Assembly: GCA_027574665.1 (NCBI GenBank)
Contig: CM050650.1
Span: forward strand, 95,577,086-95,641,085
DNA: 64,000 bases
Direction: 5' to 3'
DNA from: Rhynochetos jubatus
Taxonomy: Eukaryota > Chordata > Aves > Eurypygiformes > Rhynochetidae
Below, one piece after another: positions 11,301 through 23,900 of the stretch (position 1 is the stretch's first letter; the number at the start of each line of letters is the position of its first letter). Position numbers and translations under genes: made by a program. Below the pieces are notes generated by a model. It made no database searches, was not told where the DNA came from, and saw nothing but the letters and a program-made list of their open reading frames with translations.

Positions 11301-14300
11301 CAGCTATAGATCCTGATCAGAAGAATGCATGGAGTGTTCTACAAATAGCAGCTTCTACAAAGAGAGGCTGCCGCAAATAGCCACAATTTGGCTTTTCCGT
11401 TCATTTGCAAAATAGTATTTCTAAACATACTTAGGCAAGTATGCAGAAACGACTGAAACTACATGAAACTTCCATTTGAAGATTCAGTGTTCATCGGGCT
11501 GGTAGCTTTTTTAGCTTTCAATTTGGTTAACAGCCAATGTGTTTTAGAAATCAAAGGGCAAATAAGGTGAAATCAATTTGTTTTAAAGACAGCATGAAGA
11601 TAAATACCAGGACATCAGAATACTGTTTAGGCATTAAATAGCAGACTTTGTCCCAAGTCTCTGGTTCAACAGCATATTTATCCTTGCTGGAATTAAATCC
11701 CAGAAGCAGATGTCTCTAACAGGCAAGAGTCTGGTTGAAAGGGCTCTCACTGATCTCTTACTTGTCAAAGGCAGAGAAGGAATGATAATATGAAGGTATC
11801 AAAACAACACTGGTGATGGTAAAGGACTGCAGCTGGCATATGAAACTGTACTGTCCTTCATGGAAGAAACAGACAACCCACCAATGTGTTATAGTGATAT
11901 AGACACCAACATCGATAGAGTGATTTGGGTAGATGGTTCTTTTTTTTTTTTGTTTCCCCTCATAATTTTGAATAGATTATTATGGATCACAAGTAAAAAC
12001 TAGGTTATATGCTTTTGCTGGAACATTGACCCCAGCTGAATTTGACCCTGAGGACACCTTAAGAAAGGACTGAAACTGATATGAAAAAACATTTTTCCTA
12101 TGAAGACCCTTTTCTGAGGAATTAATAGAATATTATTGTGCAATACTTAACATACAGCTTGCTTTTCTACCTCAAAACCCCTCAACATATGTTTCTACAG
12201 GTGGAGAAGAAATTCACTCAGGAAGTCTAGGTCTACATGTTCCTATAGCTTTGATGGAAAACAATGGGAGGTAAAAAGGAGAATATTCAAGTTCCTATTT
12301 TCCATACAGGTTTATTAACTTCTAAGACTGTTGCTTGAAGGGGGAAGAAAGGAGAGATTGATTTCTATATCTTTGTTGAAGCTGAGCCACTAAAAGTGAT
12401 CAGCTCAAGAATCCTCAGGGCAAGTAGAGTGATCCTAAGAATCATCTTAATACAAATCTACTGGGTCGTGCACTTGCTTGGTTGAGATATCCCTTCTTTC
12501 CAGATTCTGACTCTGCCTTTGTAGCCTGTGATTATTGACTAGGATGTGTTTTCAGTGCACTGGAAGTACTCAGGCTTCCTGGATAGGCAGTAATTCAGAT
12601 CCTGAAAATACCACCGGGTCAGGGTAAAGAATCCCTGCAGAAATAGCACCAGCAGTAGGTTATAAAAGTGGATCCTGGTTATTCCTAAAGAATTGAAGTA
12701 GAAGAGGTAGCTGCCCAAAATTCAGCCCAAATTATAGACTGAAGTGGAAGTTCTGCAAGAGTTTGGTGTTTACCAGATGCTTGTTCAGAATGCTGGTTTT
12801 GATCCTACTCTGAGACACATACATCTTCCCTAGTTCTGTCCAGGGAACCTGGGCCCCTGCCAGATTCAGTGGCAGCCATGCATAAAAATCTTTTGATTTT
12901 GAGAGTCACACATTTAAAAGTAGCATTGCTGTGTCTGCTACTGGATATACCTTCTGGATGGCTAGAACAGTGGGACAGAGTAAATGAATTGTAGGGAAGG
13001 AAAGTTCATTCTCACTGTTCATTCAAGCTAGACGTTTAGTGCAGACCTCCTTTTCCTTTTTCCGTGTGTTCTTCCTTTTCAACCTCTGGCAATGAATTTG
13101 TAAAATGGCAGAAAATACAAGTGCAATCATTACCAAAGACATCCAGTATAAAATTGTTTACTATTGAAATTTCAAGGAAGTTACTATTCTGAATTATATT
13201 TACATATTTGGAGCTTTTTGTCCAGTTTTCACACTAACTTATAAATGACATAATGTTACAGAACTTGTTTCATCACAGAGGTGGAATAAAAATATTTAAC
13301 ATACTCTTGTGATTTAGTATGGGAAGTCAGTACAAACATAATTTATTTACAAATAAAATAAATGAGAGACATGGTTATAATATTAAATGGAGAACAGCCT
13401 TCACTTGGGACAAGGGCAAGGACACTTGGATTTTCAGGGAAAAAATGTGGGTTATAATAAGGCAGCTGGTTTCATGTATTTTCTAAACATTAATTCTGTA
13501 TTAAAAATTACATTCTAGGTTGCTACTAATCCCTGAAGGAATAGTTTGAAGCAACAGAAGACAACACAGAGAGGGAGAAAGGCAGTTTGAAAACAAAGAT
13601 GGAGTAAATCTCTAATGTTAACAGTCAAAGATGTGCTACGAGTCTGGGTGCTCCCATCTGGATAGTGTCTTTTCAGAACTCTCAAAATCATCACTACAAA
13701 AGTCCCTACAGGTAGTGCTGATATCAGAGCTCCTTTGTGCTTCTTTGCCAAAACATAGCAGAAAAGAATGTCAATAACTGCTGGAGTTACCGCTATACAG
13801 AGACACCAACAGTCCAGAATCAGATGGATTAGTTTTACCTACTTCTGTAGAAAATAACCTGCAAAAGTTAGTCTTCTGAGCTAGAAATACAATATCTGTT
13901 TATAGAGTAGAAATGCAGGAAGAAAGAATGAATGACCTGAAAAGTTTAAAAGTCACAGATTTACTTTCATTATTATATTTTGCAGTGGGTTTTAAAAATA
14001 CCATCTTGGGTCAAAATCTGTGTTTGTGAAACAATGTTCTGTTGCCATATCCTTTACAAAGTAGTTTGTCCGGCAAGGAAAGGCTCCTGAACATTGCTCT
14101 AAAATGGAAGAGAGAGGTGGAAAATAATAAACAGATAAATGGACCTTGTGATAACTTCAAAAAACCAAAAATCGGAGGACGTGCTTTATAGAAAGAGAAG
14201 GACAATGAACATTACTGGAGGTGCTGTTTGACTAAAAGATAAAAAGAGCGATAAAAAATTAACAAAATTTCTGGCAGGTTCTGTCAGTAAGTGAGGAATC

Positions 14301-15676
14301 TGGATTCACTTCCTAGCAGGTTTAAATATTTTCATTTTAGAAACCTGTTCAGGGCATGCAAAAGAACCAGATTTATGTAATTGGCTTGAAAATATGATTG
14401 ATGTAGCTCTTTGAACTCAAGAGCTTGTGAGGAGAAAGGGAAGAGAAAGCTGTTGCCAGAACATGAATCTCAGTTGACTGGTAGCTCTAATAATGGCCAA
14501 GAATTAAAAGATTAGTCTAAAGGACTTGATAATTAAAAAGAAAAATGTGATGTTTCACTAATCAATGGGAAACACAGAATGTCTTAGAGAAGCAGAGCAT
14601 GACAGTAGGTGTCTTGCTGATACAGATTTGTATCTCGTGTTTGAATCTGTCACCAGAATATAAAATTATTAAAGATCTGTTGTAAATGTGTCTTCTCTAA
14701 AACAGAAATATCAATATATGGACTTTTGGTTAATGCTTCAGTTTAATGACTAATATTATAAAATAGTTTTATAGCACTGGGCAAAAGCAAAGCTTTTTGG
14801 TTGTATGCCAGTGATGCCATAACCTTGGCAATTCGTTTGAAATGTATCTAGGTAACATTGCTTGACAAAAATCTGCTTTGCATTTGTATTAATCTCCCTT
14901 CACATCCATTCAGACACAGTGGTGGCCTGGTGACTGTACTTGTAAAACACAAAACTTTCCTAATGACAGCTCCAGAAACATAGATCTTTACATGCAAATA
15001 AGAAAAAAAAGCCACCCATCTTAATTTTTTCTGTCAATCAAAATCTTCATAATTATAAAGCAAGTTCTAAAGGAACAGATCTATTTCTCTACATATTTTC
15101 TAGAGAATTCTATATTCCTTATAGAATTTCATGTGTAGCTTAAAGACCAATTGGGAAAGTTAGCTCTGGTATTAACTGACTTGATACTGACTTGTAAAAG
15201 GTTCTTGTCACAGCAAATGCTCAAAAAGCGATTAGTGTCAGTATATCCACTTTTCATCATATATCACGTAAAGGACATCATTAGATTTTTTCATGATAAA
15301 TTGAAAACCTGTTTTTTATCTGTCTCTGAAATTGGTAAGTATTTGTTATTAGATTAATAACTGGTGTCCCAAAAGATAACATTTTTTGTGCTGACTGAGT
15401 GCCAAACAGTGGGAAAAATCCAAACCACAAAACACTAATCAAAAAATCCAACAAAAATAATCCTTGTCTTAGTTCAGGTGTCATCAAATGGTTACGATGA
15501 TGTGAACAGTCATGAACTGATATGGCTGTCAAGTTGAGAAAGAGTGAACTTAAGTGTGATAACATGGCTTAATTTTTATTTCTTGGATTTTCCAGAGGCT
15601 TCTGTATGTTGGACAGTCATTTCCTATAGTGAGGACACTCTTATTTTAGGCTCTGCAGAGTTCTGTTTTATTTTCC
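8317..15676. other. Long unique AT-rich stretch, no gene seen
   Basis: Over 7 kb without a recognisable repeat or gene. It has A/T homopolymer tracts at 9195-9209 and 9438-9456 and an A/C-rich tract at about 10478-10541. A short GC-richer patch at about 10735-10900 contains a 56-codon frame (10745-10915) with no known match and no other sign of coding. A short GT run sits at 8741-8752. Confidence 0.55.
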
Positions 15677-15698
15677 CTTCATTAATCAATTAATGAAG
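15677..15698. repeat. Short perfect inverted repeat
   Basis: Ten-base arms CTTCATTAAT and ATTAATGAAG are separated by CA. This is a near-palindrome with ATTAAT cores that resembles a paired homeodomain-type site. Function unknown. Confidence 0.65.
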
Positions 15699-15872
15699 CT
15701 ACAAAAATAGCAGGGGAAGAAGCAGAAATTACAGTTTCTTCAATGCAAGGAAGACAGTGATTATTGTCTTTGTCTATGGAGTACTCCAACTCAGTGATCC
15801 TCCTGTTTATAGTTGTGTTTGGGATACAGTTAAAAGCCAGCTGCTTATAGTTCAATGAGACAAAAGAGAAAT

Positions 15873-16746
15873 GGGTTCAATGGGCAAGATAGGGATGTTA
15901 CGGAGTCTTCCTCCTTAGAGATATTTTAAGAAGTTTGGCTGTGGTCCTATGCAGCTGGCTCTAGGTACCCCTGCTTGAGAAAGGGTGTCCTGGTCCCAGA
16001 CAGTAATGAGCTGCTCTCCTGGTTCCAGTCTATGAGATTTTGTTTCATTCCATAATACATCAAGCTGAGTGGTCACTGTTACCCCCGTACCATGGGTATT
16101 GAGAGGGTGACTGTGGAAAGCTTGCAGAGGCTCAGCCCAGAAGGTATGTGGGGATCAGCCAGCAGCGCGTTTTTTTGCCGACATTGCGTTTTGGACTTTT
16201 GTCGGCAGTGCGGGTCTTTTTCCTCGGCAGCGCTGTCTTTCTTTGGACCTCGTGGCAGGTGATTAGCAGAGAAGTAACGTCTTTTGTCAGGGAAATTGCT
16301 CTGGGAAGGGGGGGTTGAATTTTTCTTTCCCCCTGCTCCTGGCTCCCAGGCTCAGGGAAGGGGTCTTTTTCCCCTCCACTTTTTGGGCTCAGGGTTTTGG
16401 ATTTATTTTTGCTTGCTGTTCTGGAGCCTGGCTGTGTCCGTCCACAGATGGTGAGGTTCTGTATCGTTTTTTCTAATTTTTTGTTCTTTTAATTACTTAT
16501 TAGCAGTAGTACTGTTGACAAAAACACAAGTTTCATTTATATAATTAAACAGTTTTTATCTCAACTTTTATGAGCCCCTCTTGTTTTTCCTCTGACCCTT
16601 CCTCACTGGGAGTATGGCAGGGGGGTGAAGTGGTAGAGCGACTGGTGGTGTTTAATTGCCAGAGAGGGCTAAACCACGACAAAAGGGTTGAACCAGTTGA
16701 TCTTCAGAGGTCCCTTCCAACCTCAACCTTTTGGTGATTCTATAAT
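15873..16746 (+). mobile_element. CR1 LINE 3' end split by an LTR insertion
   Basis: The left part (to 15985) carries the end of ORF2 and start of the 3' UTR: 'ggagtctt...gagatatt', then 'ggtcctatgcagctggctctaggtacccctgcttgag'. The right part resumes at 16682 with AAAGGGTTGAACCAGTTGATC and the standard 'aggtcccttccaacctcaacc' CR1 3' terminus, ending in a decayed ATTCTAT repeat. Joining the two flanks across one AAAGGG restores a continuous CR1 3' end, which proves the order of insertion. Confidence 0.9.
15986..16681 (+). mobile_element. Solo LTR, family B copy 2, with 6-bp target duplication
   Basis: A 696-bp LTR bounded by TGTCCTGG and CCACGACA. AAAGGG lies directly before it (15980-15985) and directly after it (16682-16687), a perfect 6-bp target site duplication typical of class II (ERVK-like) integrases. 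The middle is CpG-rich (GCGCG and repeated GCCGAC/GTCGGC blocks). The 'tatataattaaacag' segment near the 3' part supplies an ATTAAA polyadenylation-type signal, supporting the + orientation. There are no internal viral genes, so it is a solo LTR from recombination. The copy at 552-1205 is the same family. Confidence 0.9.
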
Positions 16747-17773
16747 AAAGCAACAGAAATATATCACAAAGGCTGAATACCTCCACCAGATTCCCCCTCA
16801 CTTTCATCGCTAGTATTTGAAAATCAGATTTCTGTCAAACTTCACAATTACTGTTGGAAGATAGCTATGGCAGCTTTACTGATTTGTATTTGGCTAGGAT
16901 GATGTGACCTCTTTTCTGGAATCTTTTCATTGCAACAGTGTTTCTTGGTTTTGTCATCTGTCTAGCTTATTAAAGTGTTCCCTACTTGATTTCAAGCCAA
17001 TTGGAGTCATTTGGAAAAGAAAGCCTATATGAAATACAACAATTTGCTTATTAAGGAAGATATCATGCATGTATGTGCACATCATACACAGAATGGCTTT
17101 TATTCTCTTTTTTTTTTTTTTTTTAGTGATTCTCTTACCTATGGACAAATAAGTAAAACTGAGATGTTGTTACAGTGTAAAGCTTGACATAACTTTGGTG
17201 ATACTAAAAGAAAGAAACCTCATTAAAAGTCTTTGGTAAAATGGCATCTCTGAAGATCATTTGGGTATGATACTAGTCCCTGTCTCTCTGCTCCAGGTTA
17301 GAAGCAAATCGTATCTGCAAGTAAGTCAAGAAGCATTTGAGAAAGCTAAATATTGTCTGAATGCCATTTGTGGCTTAGGCAATACAAAGTACCTGTTTTT
17401 ACACTTCTTCCTTTTACTTTAAGCTGTGTTCAGTCACTTTGCACAAAGCTGACATGACTGATGGCTAATTTTCAGGCAAAGCAAAATGCTAGTTTAAGAT
17501 GAGAAGAATGAAGCAATTTAAATAATACCATTTTTCCAGGATTTCTTTCACAAATCTGTGACTTATGCTTTCAGTGTTACAAATATTATCAAAGACTTGC
17601 CTGACCATAAAGTTGTTCCTATGAGTCTCATCTCACTCCTAAATAAATGCAATGAACACATAGCCCTGTACAGAGTTTATTACTATCATAGGCAAAAAGC
17701 CAAAATTAAAGAACAGTAACTGAGTCTAGAACTAGAACTATGCCCTTCTGTTGGCAACACCTGGGGATCATGT
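16747..17773. other. Unique DNA, no gene seen
   Basis: About 1 kb of AT-rich sequence with a 17-nt T run at 17108-17124. No repeat or coding region recognised. Confidence 0.6.
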
Positions 17774-17932
17774 GAAGGAAGGAAGGAAGGAAGGAAGGAA
17801 GGAAGGAAGGAAGGAAGGAAGGAAGGAAGGAAGGAAGGAAGGAAGGAAGGAAGGAAGGAAGGAAGGAAGGAAGGAAGGAAGGAAGGAAGGAAGGAAGGAA
17901 GGAAGGAAGGAAGGAAGGAAGGAAGGAAGGAA
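17774..17932. repeat. Perfect GAAG tetranucleotide microsatellite, 159 bp
   Basis: About 40 uninterrupted GAAG units, all purine on the + strand. The perfection implies a young, actively mutating locus. Every reading frame through it is open (a Lys-Glu-Gly-Arg cycle on +, Pro-Ser-Phe-Leu on -), so the frames crossing it are not genes. Long GGAA arrays can form triplex DNA and present clustered ETS-type GGAA cores, which is established for such repeats in general and not shown here. Confidence 0.98.
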
Positions 17933-20900
17933 TAGGCCTATGAGAAAAGAATATAAGCAAAAAATAACCCCCCAAAACCCAAGCCCCAAGACTCAAACCT
18001 AATTAATTTTTCTTTTTTTTTTTCTGATATAAATTTAGACACTGTCATGATGCTTCATATTAAATAAGTTGAATTAGTAATTTGATTTTACATGCAAGCA
18101 ATTAATCTGTAGTTTAGATATATCCATGGAACACTTTCAAATATTTGCATCTTTTACATTTATGTTTGATTAAATAGGTTTTTTAATTGAAATCCAATAA
18201 CATTCAGTCAACAGATTTTGAAATATTAAACACAAATGGTATATGACTGCACAATGGAAAGCAAAATCAGTAAGTTTTTCAAGCAAGGTTATATAATTCT
18301 GGTTTGTAAATTTTCTGTACTGACACTAATATTTTAAAATCTATTTATAGGAATTAGTACCTTAGATATCTACCTTGTCAAATCAGGGTGAAGCTTATCT
18401 GATTTAGCTCCAGCCTTGGTACATCATTCTTTGAGACAATGTGTTACTGTTATGCTTTGTCGTTTCTTGCATAAAAAAGAAAATGTAGATTTTAGAAAAT
18501 ATCAGTTGATACAAATCACAATTAATTGTGAAATATGCAACAGATGGTGAAACTTATAATCATTCTATCAGACTAATAGTATACTGTCTGCATTTCGGAA
18601 TTTGCTTTTCCCAAAAGATGCTGTTGGGCTGAAGCCATATTGACAGCTGGTATGTTCCTAATGTAGTTAGTTTGATATACCTCATCTATTAAATCCCGTG
18701 CATTTTCCAAAATAACAGATGACAAGTGCAATTGACCACCTGGGAAAAGGCATCTTCAGTAGAAAGCTTAAAATTTTCTCTTTTTTCTCTTTTGTGATTG
18801 TAGAGATATACACAACTTTTCTATTTTGGGTGACATTATAAACTACTAGCATTCTATTTGCCTTCCAAAAGTATGGTATTTTTTCTACACACATAATGAT
18901 AAAAAATAATCTTGGGACATCTAACAGATGCTATAACTATCACGCTTTTAGAAAACTATGACATGCTTTTCAGCTTCTCTCTTCAAATGTGGTATTTAGG
19001 AATCATGTTGCAGAGATCCTAAATTGAATTATCAGTCTCAGGAAGTATTGCTGTAAAGTGAGTACAGAATGTATCATACAGGAAGCTGTATAAGATATAG
19101 CTATTTAAAAGAACCAACATTTTTCTCTCAGGTAATGTACAGTGATATACTTACTGAAGAACTTTTTATGCCGAATGAAAAGCATGTTATTGATGATTCT
19201 GTTATTAAAATGAGTCAGAATCGCCTATAGTTTTGAAAACATGCAAAGTAAAGTTTTCATATATTGTACATAATTTAAACTTACTGATATTCAAAATGCT
19301 TTATATTGTGAAAAGAAGTCACTTTCAAGGGTTGGTTCAGTCCATTTTAAAGTACCAACTCTACTGATGATGTATTTCTAAGTCTTGATATTATTTTGTC
19401 TTTATGCACATCTACAATGATCCTATGTAATGATTAATTCATAAGGCTATTACCTCCAAGGTGCAAGTCTCTACTACTCAGCTTCTTTAGCTATTTGCAT
19501 TATACGGCCAGCATAATTATTTTTTGGAAGGACTTAGGAAAATGCACAAGACATTTGACTGGTATAATACATTTCAAGAAATAATTGTTTCACCAGAGCA
19601 ACTCCTAGTGAGCTGCTGGCTCTTGTAGGGTATAGTGGACCCGAGTATACACTCCTCTTTCTCAGGACCAGAGCCAAAGCATGCTATCCACCATACTTAT
19701 TCTTCAGGGAGTTACCTGAAGGTAGGCAGAGCATTAATCTAGGAACACCAGTGGTAAGGCACACTGCCAGGGGCAGGATTGTGAGTTGCAACTGGACATG
19801 AGTGGGGAAGATCATCTTGAATTATGGGATTGGAATAGCTAGCGGGTTTTTTTAAGTGGAAAAGCTACTTCAATAAGTGGTAGTTGGTCTGAGGACACCT
19901 AACTAATAATGATGAAAAGAAAGACTGTGCATGAATTGATATATCACTCCTGTAGTGGTCTGTTTATTTTCATTCTGGAGGGTCAGTCAGAGTTGGTGTT
20001 GGTGAAATGGAAAGAAAGATTATCTGGTGAATTCCACTTGAATTTTAGAATGAGATATTATGCTAAGGAAGAACAAAGTCTATAAGAAAGGTTATGGGGT
20101 AGGGAAGGGTTGTTTTGTTATTTAGAACTCACTTTCATTATTGTATCTCAGAATGCAGTTTGTAATGGATAGTACAAGAACAGAGGGAAAAAAGAAGGAA
20201 GGAGTATTAGAACTGCAACAATCCAGTAACAGAGAAAATAAAGAAAACAAATGGTAAACTCATGAAATTATAGATTTTTACATAACTAAAGTGCCAAGAA
20301 GTCATTTTAGAGAAGTATTATTAAAATTAATGCAATAAAAATGGTGATATTCCTTTTTTATACAGTCACTCTTCTGGAACCTTTGCTTTACTAGAACCAA
20401 GAGGTCCAACACTAAGTGATGAAAACCTGTTTTGGGTAGAGGTTGGGCAGAGCATTTGCAGAGAGGCAGAGACCTACTCAGTAATCTGACTTCAAAGAAA
20501 TGTAATGAAGAAGTTTAACCTACTACTATTTACAGGAGAGCAATCAACTTCTTAGCAAAATTCCCTATATTGGGAATATATGGTGGGTTGTCTTGGGTTT
20601 TGTTTGCTTTTCTTTCCTTTTTCTTCTTTTCCAACCACATGATAAACAGAACCATAACACTTCATATGTATTCAAGAGGAACTTAAGACTACATATCTTA
20701 GCCTTTTAACCATGTGTTGATGTCTAAAAACTTCCACAGATAGAATAGAAAGAAACTACTTCTTTGCTGAGACCACAAGTTCTTCTCCCAATAGCAATGG
20801 CTTGTGATGGAGGGAGATAGAAGAGGTTAATAGAAAAGTCACTTTTAGCTTTTTCTAGCTCCCATAGTTAGTCCTAAAAAGGATTATAGTAATGAGGCTG

Positions 20901-23900
20901 ATGTTTAATAAATATTTAATTTTAAAATTAGTTGGACCACCTACAGTGAGAAAAATGGTCTGAGCGCCCAGAGGATAAGCAATTCTCAAATAAGTGAGAA
21001 GGCCAAGTTGAATTACATCCTCTGAATTAGGTCATCACCACAAATGACCTACTCGTTCTGTCTCTAAACTGCTTCAGAACTGTATCTTGTACTTGAGAAA
21101 TCTTGTCAAAACCAACATGAGGCTGAAAAAAAAATCAAAACCAATAAATGGATTTTTTCTTCTACCTTTTTTTTTTTTTTTTTTTTTTTTTAAATCTGTG
21201 TAGACGTATTGTTTATATTCTAGAGACTTTCAAGGACCAGGCTCTGCTCTTAAACTGGTCTCTTCGTAATGTTACTATGGAATTATTGCCAAATATAGCA
21301 AAAAAACATAAAAAGCTTGATAATGAAGATCTTATGCTATCAAAAGTTTACCCACTAAAGTAATCCTAGTTTTCCAAGAGGTGATTTATGTATTTAAATA
21401 CCAATAAGAGTAAGAACAGTATAATGTGGTCCTGAGTAACTTTGCACATTATTTTTTTACAAAACAGCACCTGTTCCCTTTTGTGAATATTTCCTTAACC
21501 TTGACCCAAGCCATGTCGACACAGAACCAGAAGTCATATGACATTATTTGATGGGTATTGAACAGATATGCTCATTTCTTTTACATCTCCCTTGACAAAG
21601 ACTGTGGTAAAACTGCCTGACTAATTTCTCAGTGTCATGCTTTCTTCCCTCCATTCTCTGCAGCATTATGCAGTACTCTTACACTAAAGCAATGGTTTGA
21701 AATATAATTTTTCTCCCAAGGGATATCTTTGTTAAAGGGCAGAAATCTGTTTTACTACTTCCTATCATTATCTACATTGACTAATACAATGAAACTTATT
21801 ATGGAAGGTGGGGATGAGGTGGTGTGCTTCAAGTCAAATGTTTCATGTATTTCTCTTTTAATTTACAAAATTTTCTTACAAAGGGTAAAAATATCCAACA
21901 AACGCTGGAAAATATTTTTGAAATATCATTGTAGTGCTGTCATATACAACTTCTTAATAAATACGACTGTCATCTTCCAAACAAAGGATAATTCTTTCTT
22001 AACTATGTATTTTATTAACAGACTAATATTAAAAGTTATTAACAAAATGTACTCTTTTTCTTCTTACAATATTTTTTTCATTATCCACTGTCCTTGTAGA
22101 ATACATATCCCCACAGATTCTGTTTATGCAAAATAACATATTTATTTTTTAGTATAGCACTTTTTCAGAAATCATTTTCTAGAAAAGTAAAAAATCAGAG
22201 CAAATTCTGCATGACAGTTATCAAAATGATACTGCTTCTGCTCTCACTTACATCCATTCAATATTAGCAACTTATACTAGTGAAGATAAGTATAAAATAA
22301 GAACAATTCTGCTGAAGTAGAATTGAAAAAAACCCACCAAAACCCTAAAAAACCTAAAAATGGAGAAGGGTTGGAATCCAAACCACAGTCACCTAGGATT
22401 AATAACCTAATATAGTAAGGAGTGCTCAGGCATTATGGATGCACTCATATAATACAGTGAAGACTGCCAATATGTGAATCTATGTAGATGAATGATGAAA
22501 AACACTTATGCATTAGTGCTGCCACCTCCCTAAGTATAAACAGAATTCAGCAGTTTTATGAGTAGAGACTCTAATAAGTTCTTCAGTTTGTACCATCTGA
22601 TATTCCCAACCAGCCAGCCAAGTGAATCACAACTACATAGTTATTACTGCTGTTGTGATGAAGTGGGTATGGAAAAAGGCAGAATGAGGAAACATGTAAT
22701 AGTTATACTTTTATGTCTGGCAATAGGCACTCAAATACTTTAATGAGAAATTTAGGATACAAACTTGGATGGATGGATTCTTAGATAGATCAACTGTTAT
22801 TTATCTCTGTCTGAAACATAGCTTATTGTGATGAAAATTAAAGTTAAAATGTATGCATTCTCCCACTGGGTGAATTTTAGAAAAATATAAGTATTCAAAC
22901 AAGCAGGAGGAAAAAAAAAAGGAAAAAAAAGGCTTATTTTTCTATTTAAAGTCTGTTTCTTTTCCCTCTGGCATAATGCCACCACTGCAAAGTAGGCATA
23001 ATAGAAATCTGCATATATTACAGGAGTACATTTGGAATCTTTATTTAAATCTTAATCAACCTGTTTCCTTATGAAAAAACAAATTGGTCCTAATGTTCCT
23101 CTGAATTGCTTCAGGTTTTCTGATTTTGCTTTTCTGATTTCCTATGGCAAGTTTAATATTTGGCTTTTTTTGTTTTGTTTAGGGTTTTTTTGGGGGGTAG
23201 GGGTGTTGTTTTATTTGTTTGTTTTCCATAGGAAACGCTCACAAGTGTTATGTGATGATCTTAATGGGATTGCATCAGGTTTAAAGCCAGAGTACTTCAA
23301 CATAATGTGGATTGTTTTCAGTGCCTTTTCTAATGAAAGCAGAAGGAAAAGGATATTGGACGTCCTTCAATAAGTCACCCCTAAGCTCTCTACATATAGT
23401 AGCAAGAATCTGATTGGCAGTTTTAATCACAGAGCTACTTAGGGATATATCACAGCATGCTTTCCTAGCTCTTTTACAATTTTTGCCTAGGTTTGTGCTC
23501 CTGGCCATTGTCAATGACTGATTTTCAATACACCACAGCAAGGGAGCTGCTCTATCACAAATGAAGCCCCAGTTCAGAATCAGGTTGTCTGTGTACAATT
23601 AAGTATTATATTCTTCTTGACATGAGGAATGATGAAATGGCTTCATCCATTCCACCTGTCTGCAATCCCTACTGATTATCAGAAGTGACTAATGTCAGAC
23701 ATGCTTGATTAGCATCATCCTTATTTTAAGAATGGAAACAGGTGAGGGGGATGTACCCTCAGATAGTTGAAGGGGAAATAAAAATCATAACTGTTCAGTA
23801 GTGGTAACTTGTGACCAAGGAATCATCTGGCATGGAGAGAAGGCCCAGCCACAAAAAGAATTAAACTGGCTGGAAGAAGGTAAACCAGAAACAGAATGAT

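Noticed and set aside
17706-18002. Frames of 73-96 codons through the GAAG array
   Set aside because: Pure tetranucleotide translation (Lys-Glu-Gly-Arg or Pro-Ser-Phe-Leu cycles), not coding.
21729-22136. 135-codon frame, the longest outside repeats
   Set aside because: AT-rich composition (Ile, Phe, Lys, Asn heavy), no domain, no splice context. Expected by chance in such sequence.
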